Position numbers and translations under genes: made by a program. The notes below the pieces were generated by a model. That model was not told the origin of the DNA and made no database searches. It saw nothing but the letters and a program-made list of their open reading frames with translations. A stretch of 35,531 nt of DNA from an uncultured Paraprevotella sp. (lineage in GTDB: Bacteria > Bacteroidota > Bacteroidia > Bacteroidales > Bacteroidaceae), in assembly GCA_944321365.1 (NCBI GenBank), contig CALULA010000020.1:1-35531 (forward strand), read 5' to 3'. Shown here in pieces: positions 27,246 to 35,525 of this stretch (within the stretch, counting starts at the first letter, position 1; each line of letters starts with the position of its first letter).

Positions 27246-28430
27246 ATGGAGATGAATCATCTGATAAGGCGTTTGTGGCTGTTTCTGACGGCCATTTGCC
27301 TGTCTTTCGTCACTTTGCAGGCGCAGGAGGCGGACGGCGGTGTGCGTTTCGTGGAAGGCAAGACTTTTGATGCGGCACTGGAGCAGGCCAAGAAGGAGGG
27401 TAAACAGCTTTTCGTGGATTGCTACACCAGCTGGTGCGGTCCGTGCCGCATGATGGCGACCAAGGTATTCCCGCAGAAAGTGGTGGGTGACTACTTCAAT
27501 GCGCACTTCGTCTGCCTGAAAATCGACATGGAGAAGGGCGAGGGGCCGGAGTTGCAGTCGCGCTGGGGTGTGCAGGCCTATCCCACATTTCTGTTCTTCA
27601 ATGCCGACGGTGGGGAAGTGAACCGCATCGTGGGGGCCGAGCCTGACGCGGCAAAGTTCCTGGACAAGGTGCAGAAGGGGCTGCAGGGAGGTGGCCTGCC
27701 GGCACTGACTGCCCGTTATGAGGCCGGAGAGCGTGACACTACTTTTCTGTTGGACTACGTGGAGGCGCTGGGAGGTGCCTATGACCGCCGGAAAACAGAG
27801 GAGGTGTTGGACACGCTGTTGAAAGGGCGCGAGGCGGAGATGCTCGAAAATCCCCGGCTCTATCAGGCTTTCTTGAAGAATAATGCTTCCCCTTACACCG
27901 ATGCGTTCCGCTACGTGCTGTCGCACAAGGAGGAGTTTGCCGCGCGTTATGACAAGGGGGAGCTGGACATGAGGCTTTCGATGGTATGGACGAATTATGC
28001 TTTCGCCACGTTCCTCCGGAAAGGGGCGGACGGCAAGATGTTCTACGATAAAGAGGGGATGGCTGCCTATGCGGAAGAGATGCGGAAGTGCGGCATGGAG
28101 AACTGGGGCAACATCGTCCTTGTATCGGACCTCCATGCGGCCGAGGTGCTGGGAGACTGGGACAGTTATGTCGCTTGTTGCTCGCGTTCCATTGAAAAGT
28201 ACGGCATAAATGATATACTTCTCTATGGTTGGGTGCAGACCTTGCGGAAGCATTGCAAGGACAATGCCAAGGTGAAGGCCGAGGCCGTGGGGTGGATGAA
28301 GGAGCGGCTGGCCGAGCTGGAGACGGAGAAAGCGGATGCTGCACCGCTCGCAGAGGGAGCCATTCCTGCTATTCCCATAATAGATTTCCCTGCATTCTAC
28401 CGGAAGATGATTGCCGAATTTGAACGTTGA
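27246..28430 (+). CDS. Secreted thioredoxin-domain protein
   Basis: A 394-aa protein with a Sec signal peptide (~1-26, ending LQAQ) and an N-terminal thioredoxin domain (~33-145). The active site SWCGPCRMM is intact (Cys64, Cys67) and the cis-proline segment is [10 protein letters not shown]. The remaining ~240 residues are mostly helical, possibly TPR-like, and I cannot name the family. It most likely works in the periplasm on envelope protein thiols. An in-frame ATG at 27252 is an alternative start. It has a perfect promoter upstream, and its stop lies just before rnhB. Confidence 0.85.
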   Translation: MEMNHLIRRLWLFLTAICLSFVTLQAQEADGGVRFVEGKTFDAALEQAKKEGKQLFVDCYTSWCGPCRMMATKVFPQKVVGDYFNAHFVCLKIDMEKGEGPELQSRWGVQAYPTFLFFNADGGEVNRIVGAEPDAAKFLDKVQKGLQGGGLPALTARYEAGERDTTFLLDYVEALGGAYDRRKTEEVLDTLLKGREAEMLENPRLYQAFLKNNASPYTDAFRYVLSHKEEFAARYDKGELDMRLSMVWTNYAFATFLRKGADGKMFYDKEGMAAYAEEMRKCGMENWGNIVLVSDLHAAEVLGDWDSYVACCSRSIEKYGINDILLYGWVQTLRKHCKDNAKVKAEAVGWMKERLAELETEKADAAPLAEGAIPAIPIIDFPAFYRKMIAEFER

Positions 28431-28435
28431 CGCCG

Positions 28436-29059
28436 ATGTTGCTGCCTTATCTGAATCCCGATGTTGTGGAAGCCGGTCTTGATGAGGCCGGGCGGGGCTG
28501 TCTGGCCGGGGCGGTGTTCGCCGCTGCGGTCATCCTGCCCAAGGACTATCGCAACGAGATGCTCAATGACTCCAAGCAGCTTAGCGAGAAGAAACGCTAT
28601 CTCCTGCGCAGTGAAATCGAACGCGATGCGTTGGCGTGGGCCGTGGGCGTGGTGTCGCCGCAGGAGATTGACCGCATCAATATTCTCAATGCCTCGTTCC
28701 TGGCCATGCACCGTGCGCTGGATCAGTTGCAGCTCCGTCCGGAGGCCTTGCTCGTGGACGGCAACCGTTTCCGTCCGTACCGCGACCTGCCTTACACCAC
28801 GGTGGTGAAAGGCGACGGTAAGTACATGAGCATCGCGGCCGCATCCATACTGGCCAAGACCTACCGCGATGACTACATGCTGCGCCTGCATGCAGAATAC
28901 CCCCAGTATCACTGGGATTCCAATAAGGGCTATCCTGCCAAGGCCCACCGCGAAGCCATCCTCCACTACGGCGTGACGCCCTATCACCGGATGAGTTTCA
29001 ATCTTTTGGGACATGAGCAGCTGTCGCTTTTCCCTCCCGGAGAAATAAGTGAGGAGTGA
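28436..29059 (+). CDS. rnhB: Ribonuclease HII
   Basis: A 207-aa RNase HII, which removes ribonucleotides and RNA primers from RNA-DNA hybrids. Asp16 and Glu17 in [12 protein letters not shown] fall at exactly the E. coli positions. LLVDGNRF (~100) and [17 protein letters not shown] (~125) supply the other acidic metal ligands. I start at the ATG at 28436; an in-frame TTG at 28427 overlaps the previous stop and would add three residues. It lies 5 bp after the thioredoxin-domain gene and shares its promoter. Confidence 0.95.
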   Translation: MLLPYLNPDVVEAGLDEAGRGCLAGAVFAAAVILPKDYRNEMLNDSKQLSEKKRYLLRSEIERDALAWAVGVVSPQEIDRINILNASFLAMHRALDQLQLRPEALLVDGNRFRPYRDLPYTTVVKGDGKYMSIAAASILAKTYRDDYMLRLHAEYPQYHWDSNKGYPAKAHREAILHYGVTPYHRMSFNLLGHEQLSLFPPGEISEE

Positions 29060-29142
29060 CCGATGGAACTGGGGCTTTTGAACAAATGAGATATACCGCT
29101 TCTTCAAAGTCTCTCTTCCTGTAAAATAAAGTTGTCCGGATA

Positions 29143-29173
29143 GTTGGTGGTTGGACAAAAAGTGGTATATTTG
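29143..29173 (+). promoter_or_regulatory. Probable promoter of the intact BspA-like gene
   Basis: GTTG (29143-29146), 19 bp, TATATTTG (29166-29173). If used, transcription starts near 29180 and the leader before the start codon is about 315 nt, unusually long. Confidence 0.65.
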
Positions 29174-29189
29174 AGGTGGAAACTTTTAA

Positions 29190-29475
29190 GCCTATGCCGA
29201 AACGGAAGAAACAATAGAGGATAAAGGCATGTTTAAAGAAGAACGTAGAACTTTTGTTCTTTCCGTTTGCGAATTTGGACGATTGAGCCGTAGCATCTGA
29301 GAAATAAAGGTCTATACGCTTTCACTTTGAGATGAAGTCCGATGGTGCTAATGTGCCTGAGTAGTCTGGAGTTTGCCTGCGTGAAATACGAAAGAGCCAG
29401 CCCCGTCTTTTTTAATTGTGCACTTCCCAAGCTGTGAAAAATAACCGAATATTCATCGTCCGAGGGGTTGCGGAT
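29190..29475 (+). repeat. Upstream element related to the minus-strand element at 13921-14220
   Basis: About 270 bp preceding the intact BspA-like gene align with the stretch before the decayed copy. The match has small gaps, is clearest in the first 80 bp and strong again over the last 70 bp, and stops at GAGGGGTTGCGGA. No conserved reading frame spans it. It would lie within the transcript from the promoter at 29143. Nothing else is recognisable between rnhB and this gene. Confidence 0.7.
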
Positions 29476-29494
29476 TATCAAAAACTTTAATGTC

Positions 29495-32464
29495 ATGAGA
29501 AACTTTACCAAGCGTATGGCTTTATTTGTCGTGTTGCTGTTGGCGGTGGCCGGAGCGAGATGCGAGGAGAAGGTCGTGTACAAGGGAATTTGTTTTACCA
29601 TTCGAATGGAGGGTACGGGAAAGGCTTATGTGGAACCTTTGGATGAAGGCTGTTATAGTGGTGATGTTGTCATACCGGAAAGTTTCAGTTATCCTTTTGC
29701 TTCTCCAGGCTCATTTGTTGTCGGTGCGGAAACATATACAGTGATAGGGATAGAACCTGAGGCTTTCAGAAATTGTGAAGAACTGGTGTCTGTATCCATT
29801 CCCAAGACGGTTACGGAGAGTATGGATGCTTCATGGTTCAACGGTAGCCGGTCTTTGGAGTCGATAAATGTGGACTCCGAAAATTCTGAATATGCTTCTG
29901 TCGATGGCGTATTATATGATAAGGAACAAGAAGAATTGATAAGGGTGCCTGAAGGTAAAAGTCTTGTTACATTGCCTAATACAACAAAATCCATTAGAGA
30001 TCTGGCGTTCTTGGATTGCGACAAGCTGGTTTCGGTAATGCTACCGGCAGGAGTGTCCTACATCGGGGAGGGCGTGTTTGACGGCTGTTCTTCCCTGACT
30101 GAGATTAATGTTGTGGAAGGAGGCTATAGTTATTCATCCATTGACGGTGTATTGTACAATGATCTTCAAACGGAAGTCATACGGGTTCCGGAGGGAGTGG
30201 AATCTGTAAAGTTCTCGGATGATTTGTATCGGATCGGTAAAGGAGCCTTGAAAGGATGTCGGAAACTGCAGTCTGTAGAACTTCCTCCTGATATGTTTGT
30301 CTTGGAGGATTCTGTTTTTAAAGGTTGTATCGGGCTGACTTCCGTTGCAATTCCGAAATATGTGGAATCAGTAGGCATGTCGGCATTTGAAGGTTGTGTC
30401 AGACTGACTTCAGTGGAATTTCTTTCTTCTTTGGAAAATATCGGTACACGGGCTTTTTATGGCTGTTCCAGTTTGTCGTCCATTGTGATTCCTGCTTCTG
30501 TTTATAACATTTGGGCCGAAGCGTTTACAGGATGTACAGGGCTGAAGTCGGCGGTTGTTCTTTCTCCGGACATCAATTGGGGCTTTGAAGGTTCTGGTTT
30601 GGAGAAGGTTTATTATGTCCATCCTCAGACTGTTGTAAGAGGTCAGATTCCGGAAGATTACGATGGGGCTGTTTATGGTACGCAAGAAGTACTTGAACAG
30701 TTTGCTGATTTGGGCTGTACGAAAGTCAAATGGTTTGATTTTGATGCGAGGCTTGGAGCTTTCTCTTTTTCTAATATCTGCGATGAACTGCAGTTTGAGG
30801 GAGCTTCTTGTTTCAGATTGTTGGGTAATGGCAGGCTGGCCGAAGAATATGAAGTGAAGTCAGAAGGTGGCGGAGTATATGAGGTCGACGGAGTGTTGCC
30901 GGGGAAGACCTATCAGGTAACGGCTCACGCGTCGTTGGATGGAATGTCTCTGGATTTGCCGTTTACGGTGGAGACTTTAACTCCGACGGTGGAGATTCCT
31001 GAAATCGTGGAACGTACGCAGACCACCGTCACGCTGACTTTTTCATTGCCGATGGATGATACCTGTTTCCCGGCAGATGTGTATGTACAATATGATTTGG
31101 TCAGAGGGAAATATGGTGATTCAGGCTCCATAGTGGTTGATGATTATAAGGGAGGAACTTATGAAACCGTAATTTCCGGTCTGCATCCCGGACGGGAATA
31201 TAATATATACGTTTCTGCGAACTATCGGAATAAATATGATAATTCTAACTTCTCATCCCAACGGGACGTTGCTTGCTCTACTTTGGACTTGTTACCGGAT
31301 GATTTGGTCATGAAACTGCATCCGACTTCAGTGAAGATCACAGGAACGTATGCAGAAGGGGACGCTACGGTCCTGACAACAGGATTCTCTCATTTTTATG
31401 ACAATGCCACTCTATATAGAAATGAACAGTCTGTGAATGGTCTTGATGTGCGTCAAGAAGGGAAAAATACAATATTGGAAGCAACCGGACTGCATCCGGA
31501 AAAGAAGTACTGTCTTTGGTATTTTGTCGAAACGCAGGAAGGGGGCCGGGATTCTGTTGTCTGTGAGTTTACGACTCCGGAACTGGAGTTCTCCACACTC
31601 CCTGCCAAGGCTACTTCAAATACTGTTGCTCTTATCTGCGCAGAGACTAATTTGAGCGACCGGGAGACGGGTGCGGGCTTCGAATGGCGGCGTTACGACG
31701 CGCCGGATCTTGTGCCTTCCGATCAGTCGCCTTGCCCGGTGGTGGACGGCGTGTTGACGGGAGCACTGCGCAACCTGAGCGCGAGCACGTACTACAAGTT
31801 CCGGCCCTATTATACATCGGCCTCTGGGGAGACGTACTACGGCGAGTGGCTGGCCTTCAGCACAGCGGACGCCTATGTGTACTTCGACCCCACAGTGCGC
31901 ACCTACGAGGCCACGGGTGTGACAGCAACGGAAGCTCGCGTGCGCGGCTATGCCATTGCCGGGTCGGACGACATCACGGAGCAGGGCTTCGAGTACTGGC
32001 CTACGGAAGCGGCTTCCAAACGAGCGGCTGCGGACGTGCAGCGCGTGCAGGCCACGGGCCAGCTCATGACCGCCACGCTGGAGGACTTGCAGCCGGGCAC
32101 AGTGTACACGTTCCGTGTGTATGTGGAGACGGTCAAAGGGACTACCTACGGTGAGGAACAAGTGTTCACCACGGAAAGCGGTGGCACTGCTATCTCAGAC
32201 ATAGAAAGTGATGTCGAAGCCGAAGACTTGCAGATGACAGTGCGTAAGGTCGGTAACAAGATCTTCGTCCGTGTTACGGGTTATGACGCTGGCATGGCTG
32301 TCTGGACATTGACGGCTCTGAACGGTGCCGTGTTGTCTCAAGGGACTGTGACGGCAGACGGCAGTTGGCAACCATTGAATGTTTCCGGTTTGTCGCGCGG
32401 TGTGTATTTGTTGACGGCACGGAGCCTTCAATCGGCAAGTACTGTGAAATTCTCGTTGTTCTGA
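29495..32464 (+). CDS. BspA-like leucine-rich-repeat surface protein
   Basis: A 989-aa exported protein. The signal peptide is MRNFTKRMALFVVLLLAVAGARC; the ATG at 29495 is chosen because it begins a basic-then-hydrophobic leader, while the TTG at 29468 lies in the upstream element. Residues ~60-390 are BspA-type LRR units of ~23 residues with the CxxLxSVxIPxxVxxIGxxAFxGC pattern, found in adhesins such as BspA of Tannerella. Residues ~400-890 hold fibronectin type III-like modules, including the block shared with the decayed paralogue. The last ~75 residues (VWTLTALNGAVLSQG... LSRGVYLLTARS... VKFSLF) resemble the type IX secretion C-terminal sorting domain. It probably acts at the cell surface in adhesion; the partner is unknown. 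A terminator follows directly. Confidence 0.88.
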   Translation: MRNFTKRMALFVVLLLAVAGARCEEKVVYKGICFTIRMEGTGKAYVEPLDEGCYSGDVVIPESFSYPFASPGSFVVGAETYTVIGIEPEAFRNCEELVSVSIPKTVTESMDASWFNGSRSLESINVDSENSEYASVDGVLYDKEQEELIRVPEGKSLVTLPNTTKSIRDLAFLDCDKLVSVMLPAGVSYIGEGVFDGCSSLTEINVVEGGYSYSSIDGVLYNDLQTEVIRVPEGVESVKFSDDLYRIGKGALKGCRKLQSVELPPDMFVLEDSVFKGCIGLTSVAIPKYVESVGMSAFEGCVRLTSVEFLSSLENIGTRAFYGCSSLSSIVIPASVYNIWAEAFTGCTGLKSAVVLSPDINWGFEGSGLEKVYYVHPQTVVRGQIPEDYDGAVYGTQEVLEQFADLGCTKVKWFDFDARLGAFSFSNICDELQFEGASCFRLLGNGRLAEEYEVKSEGGGVYEVDGVLPGKTYQVTAHASLDGMSLDLPFTVETLTPTVEIPEIVERTQTTVTLTFSLPMDDTCFPADVYVQYDLVRGKYGDSGSIVVDDYKGGTYETVISGLHPGREYNIYVSANYRNKYDNSNFSSQRDVACSTLDLLPDDLVMKLHPTSVKITGTYAEGDATVLTTGFSHFYDNATLYRNEQSVNGLDVRQEGKNTILEATGLHPEKKYCLWYFVETQEGGRDSVVCEFTTPELEFSTLPAKATSNTVALICAETNLSDRETGAGFEWRRYDAPDLVPSDQSPCPVVDGVLTGALRNLSASTYYKFRPYYTSASGETYYGEWLAFSTADAYVYFDPTVRTYEATGVTATEARVRGYAIAGSDDITEQGFEYWPTEAASKRAAADVQRVQATGQLMTATLEDLQPGTVYTFRVYVETVKGTTYGEEQVFTTESGGTAISDIESDVEAEDLQMTVRKVGNKIFVRVTGYDAGMAVWTLTALNGAVLSQGTVTADGSWQPLNVSGLSRGVYLLTARSLQSASTVKFSLF
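31634..32108 (+). repeat. 475-bp block nearly identical to 11620-12094
   Basis: Second copy of the block described at 11620-12094, on the opposite strand about 20 kb away. It lies inside the intact BspA-like gene (residues ~714-871). Identity drops abruptly at both ends, where only protein-level similarity remains. Confidence 0.85.
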
Positions 32465-32485
32465 CCTTGCGGGTTATATGAACTG

Positions 32486-32530
32486 ACCGCCTCTCAGTCG
32501 ACGTAATGTTGCTGAGAGGCGGTTTTCTTA
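32486..32530 (+). terminator. Terminator of the intact BspA-like gene
   Basis: A perfect 12-bp stem (ACCGCCTCTCAG, 32486-32497, with 32512-32523) is followed by TTTTCTTA. It sits between two converging genes. Confidence 0.9.
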
Positions 32531-32532
32531 TA

Positions 32533-34032
32533 TTACGATTGCGTTTCGTTAATCGTTTCTATTAGATGCCGGTACTCTTGAAATGCTTTGCTGAATGTGG
32601 AGAATTTAAGACAATACCACGTTTCATTGTTTTTGACGGTTAATCCGTTTTCCCTGATGATATTCTGGAACGTCTCGCTATTCAGAAGTCCTTGGGAATT
32701 TTCGTCTTCAGCATTGAGCTTTGCGATGCCGAAATAAACTTTCTTGGACTTCACATAGTATTCGATAGCTATCCGGACGCCAACGCCATTTACGGATGAG
32801 ACTACGGCCAGATTTTTCCATGGGCCGGAATATTCCCAGTTTTCCCAGTTGCCCGTAATGTCGTAGCCCTCATTTCTCAGGCTGTCCGCCCAAGAAATGA
32901 ACAGATTCTCTTCCTTTGACCGCCCCTGCGTATTGTTTTCTACAGGAACTGCAGAAGCTGTTTCAGGTTTTGCGACAGGTACGTCCGAAATCACTTCCGG
33001 CATATCTCTTTGAGTTTCGGTTTCTTCCGGTCTTTTTTCTTCGATACGGTTTTTCTCCGCTTTCGCCTGTTCTATTGCTTGTCTCTTCTCTTCCCGTTTT
33101 TGCTTCTGTTCTTTTTTCCTCTGTAAACGTTCTTGTTCTTTCCTTGCTTTCTTTTCCCGGTATGCCTCGATATAGGTATCCACATTATTCATGCTGACCG
33201 TAGGAGGCTCCGGGTTCTTTCTTCCAAATCTTATCCGTCCTATCAGCCATCCGATAAACCAGATTATTGCCAACACTCCGAGTATACCAGCCATAAATCC
33301 GATAGATATGCCGAATAATGTCAAAAGGGCTTTGAGAAAAGATTCAGGATCGCTGTTCTCATTTGGGCTTTCCGCAGATTCCGTTGTCTGTTCGGATGGC
33401 TCCGTTTTTTCGACTTGCTCTGTTACGTCCGGTTGTACTGTGGTTTTTGTTGAATCAGAGGTTTCCAACACTGTAGAAGTTGAAAGTTCGCCTCCGGAGA
33501 CATCTTTCAGTTCCGAATTTATTATCCCTGCCGCCAATATGAAAAGAATAAGGCCGAAGCCGAAAGCCTTGGAATAGTGACTTCTCGCTTTTTTCCATCT
33601 CTCGTGTGGCCTGAACTGCAGTTCATGATAGACGGGGGTATATTTATTAATTAAGGAATCAGCCGTGTTTTCCCTCCCTCTCAGTTCCTTGCCCGCATAG
33701 CTTCTCTGATTAATTTGCCCGTCCTGATTCCGGGAAATTCCTTGAATGGCTAATGACTCTTGAACTTTTTCCTTTTCGTCTTCGGCTTGGGCCAGTATAT
33801 AAGCGGCTTTTTTATATTGTTCCTGTTCTTGGGCGGACAGCCAAAAATTAGTAGCCCTCCACTTCCTGTCCTGCGCCAGGTAACGAATCCAGTTCACTAA
33901 AAACAGAACCAGCACTACTGCCGGTGCAATCAGTGTCGCAAAGCTTAACAGAAGAAAGATAATACCCATAATTATAATTATGAATACAACACCTTTTGCT
34001 AATAGGTTATCTATATTGTTTTGTTTTTCCAT
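32533..34032 (-). CDS. 499-aa membrane protein of unknown function
   Basis: I do not recognise the family. Hydrophobic segments are at ~13-48 (probably two helices), ~163-183 and ~240-272. Between the last two lies a Ser/Thr/Glu-rich loop (~185-235). Residues ~295-355 are a highly charged Lys/Glu/Arg/Gln stretch, very likely a coiled coil. A ~120-aa C-terminal globular domain (~378-499) follows, with NWENWEYSGPWKNLAVV, GVRIAIEYYVKSKKVYFGI and a final helix. That domain resembles in outline the C-terminal part of the nuclease-like protein two genes upstream. It begins one base after the stop of the DUF4236 gene and is the last of the three-gene cassette. Confidence 0.8.
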   Translation of the reverse strand: MEKQNNIDNLLAKGVVFIIIIMGIIFLLLSFATLIAPAVVLVLFLVNWIRYLAQDRKWRATNFWLSAQEQEQYKKAAYILAQAEDEKEKVQESLAIQGISRNQDGQINQRSYAGKELRGRENTADSLINKYTPVYHELQFRPHERWKKARSHYSKAFGFGLILFILAAGIINSELKDVSGGELSTSTVLETSDSTKTTVQPDVTEQVEKTEPSEQTTESAESPNENSDPESFLKALLTLFGISIGFMAGILGVLAIIWFIGWLIGRIRFGRKNPEPPTVSMNNVDTYIEAYREKKARKEQERLQRKKEQKQKREEKRQAIEQAKAEKNRIEEKRPEETETQRDMPEVISDVPVAKPETASAVPVENNTQGRSKEENLFISWADSLRNEGYDITGNWENWEYSGPWKNLAVVSSVNGVGVRIAIEYYVKSKKVYFGIAKLNAEDENSQGLLNSETFQNIIRENGLTVKNNETWYCLKFSTFSKAFQEYRHLIETINETQS

Positions 34033-34033
34033 G

Positions 34034-34228
34034 TTATTTTTTGTATTTAAAGTATTTAAAAATCGACAGCCCCGTACCGCGCAACCCTGATGAAAATCTC
34101 ACGCCATGTCGTCCGAAAGTGACATTGAGCAATCTGGAAACAAAAGAAAGAGACACTCCCTTTTTGCTGACATTAAGCATTGTGTGCGGCGCGATACGGA
34201 ATCTTCGCCAAAAACGCCATTGTAACAT
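34034..34228 (-). CDS. DUF4236 domain small protein
   Basis: A 64-aa protein that is all DUF4236. The sequence reads FRIAPHTMLNVSKKGVSLSF, then VTFGRHGVRFSSGL, then RGTGLS; the family pattern is F+xxxxIAPGxRLNxSKxGVSxSxGxRGxxVxxGxRGxRxxxGxPGTGLSY. The usual glycine-rich middle is partly replaced here (SRLLN). DUF4236 has no known function; in many bacteria it stands at the N-terminus of small membrane or multidomain proteins. Here it is free, highly basic and only Lys/Tyr-tailed (FKYFKYKK). One base separates it from each neighbour (TGA-T-ATG upstream, TAA-C-ATG downstream), so all three genes must be translated in step. Confidence 0.85.
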   Translation of the reverse strand: MLQWRFWRRFRIAPHTMLNVSKKGVSLSFVSRLLNVTFGRHGVRFSSGLRGTGLSIFKYFKYKK

Positions 34229-34229
34229 A

Positions 34230-35330
34230 TCAGTGGATGTTAGATGTTATTTTCGACAATTTGTCGTATATCGTTTTCAGTTTATTGGCGATAGCATCCA
34301 GATCTTCTTCGTCGGTGCTGTATATCCAAACGAACACTCTGTTTGAGTTTCTTCCGGTTCCGGACTCATCCACGACAGGATTGTAATCGGCAAAGTCATT
34401 AAGTACGGCTTCCCGGTATGGTTCCCAATCTTCTTTTTTCCATGTAGTAATGCAGACATTGAAGTGGCCCACCGGATTTCCGCCCACTTCCTGGAAGTGC
34501 GATTCAATCCCTATTCTATGCCCGTTCTCATTGAGCGTGACTCCTAAATCCCAATTCTGCCACGCCCACCAGTCGGCTCCTGTCAGTCTGTTCATCGTAT
34601 CTTTCAGTTGGGCGATAGCTTCCGTCTGATCTGAGAATATTTTTTCCTTATAGCTCTCATATCTTTTGATAAGCTCATCAATAGTCTCTCTGTTCTTGCT
34701 GAAAAAATCGTACTCAATTTGAGTGCCTGCACTGTTTAAATGATTAATGGTTGTCATAAAGTCTATCATGAATGTTAAATATTTCTGATTTGCGGATGAG
34801 ATATAGTTTCCCAGTCTATAGTTGACTTCTTTAAATAAATCGCTGTAGTTGCACCTTAGGAAACTGTTTTCTGTGAGTGGACGAGAGTTTAAGATGGGTT
34901 TCATGGACAGTACGACCAGTGCCTGCTTCTTGTCGGAATAAGCCTTGCTGATGTGTTTTTTATATATGTCAAGAGGGTTATACAAGTCGGCTGTTATCTT
35001 GTTTTCAATGGCGATTACATAATTGTCTGCCACAATGGTGATGTCTATCCGTTTGCCGTTGGCGTATTCCTCCGTATGGATACTTATGTCATGCCGGTAG
35101 TCATGCCAGTCGGGTTTGCCGATAGCGGACAAAAATGCGGATATCCATAAGTCTTTCATTCCGTGTTCCGCTTTTGGATTAAGATAAAAAGATAGAATCC
35201 TGCTGCAGATTTCCTCGAATCGGCTTCTGGGATATCTGCATATTTCCAGCCAAGTCGGCTCAATGTCATTTTTGGGAATTTTCAAGAAATCCGCAACAAG
35301 CATTTGGAATTTTCCCGTCAGTTCTTCCAT
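34230..35330 (-). CDS. PD-(D/E)XK nuclease superfamily protein
   Basis: A 366-aa protein with the PD-(D/E)XK core seen in PDDEXK_4-type proteins. An N-terminal helix with the conserved Glu is followed by FYLNPKAEHGMKDLWISAFL. Then come RIDITI (metal-binding Asp, ~96) and VIAIENKI (Glu-x-Lys, ~108-111), and a helix with YKKHI. A long helical segment (~170-250) leads to a C-terminal alpha/beta domain (~255-366, starting WWAWQNWDLGV). The start is firm, because an in-frame stop lies two codons upstream. Such proteins occur in restriction, defence and mobile contexts, but the target is unknown. First gene of the cassette; its promoter is not evident in the 200 bp upstream. Confidence 0.8.
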   Translation of the reverse strand: MEELTGKFQMLVADFLKIPKNDIEPTWLEICRYPRSRFEEICSRILSFYLNPKAEHGMKDLWISAFLSAIGKPDWHDYRHDISIHTEEYANGKRIDITIVADNYVIAIENKITADLYNPLDIYKKHISKAYSDKKQALVVLSMKPILNSRPLTENSFLRCNYSDLFKEVNYRLGNYISSANQKYLTFMIDFMTTINHLNSAGTQIEYDFFSKNRETIDELIKRYESYKEKIFSDQTEAIAQLKDTMNRLTGADWWAWQNWDLGVTLNENGHRIGIESHFQEVGGNPVGHFNVCITTWKKEDWEPYREAVLNDFADYNPVVDESGTGRNSNRVFVWIYSTDEEDLDAIANKLKTIYDKLSKITSNIH

Positions 35331-35424
35331 GCCATTTCAGTTTTGCCCTGACCAGCTCCATTTTCAGGAAGTCCATAAATGAGAAAGCGTGGAACTGTAT
35401 GTCCCCACGTCTCTGTGATTAGGT

Positions 35425-35525
35425 GCTAGGAAAACCTGGAATGAAGATGTGGAGATAACAGCCCCACGCATATGCGTGGAGACCATTACGCCATCTCTTG
35501 CATTCGTGATGTTCAGTTTCCTAGG
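35425..35525. repeat. Extended imperfect palindrome upstream of the nuclease cassette
   Basis: A perfect 16-bp palindrome CCACGCATATGCGTGG (35464-35479) forms the centre. Around nearly the same axis lie further complementary pairs: TAA 35456-35458 with TTA 35486-35488, AGATG 35445-35449 with CATCT 35492-35496, GAATG 35439-35443 with CATTC 35501-35505, and CTAGGAAA 35426-35433 with TTTCCTAG 35517-35524. The result is a ~100-nt bulged hairpin. What it does is unknown. Confidence 0.6.

Noticed and set aside
35318..35425. Short minus-strand frame ending in GLPENGAGQGKTEMAWKN that overlaps the nuclease start
   Set aside because: It begins after a stop codon without a start codon, is only about 35 codons long and runs over the palindrome region. 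The GxGKT-like string is too little to claim a P-loop.
35400..35490. CCCCACG occurring at 35403 and 35462 next to a palindrome that looks like a type I CRISPR repeat
   Set aside because: The two copies share only about seven bases, no third copy follows at the expected distance, and no cas gene is present. The window ends before this can be settled, so I report only the palindrome.
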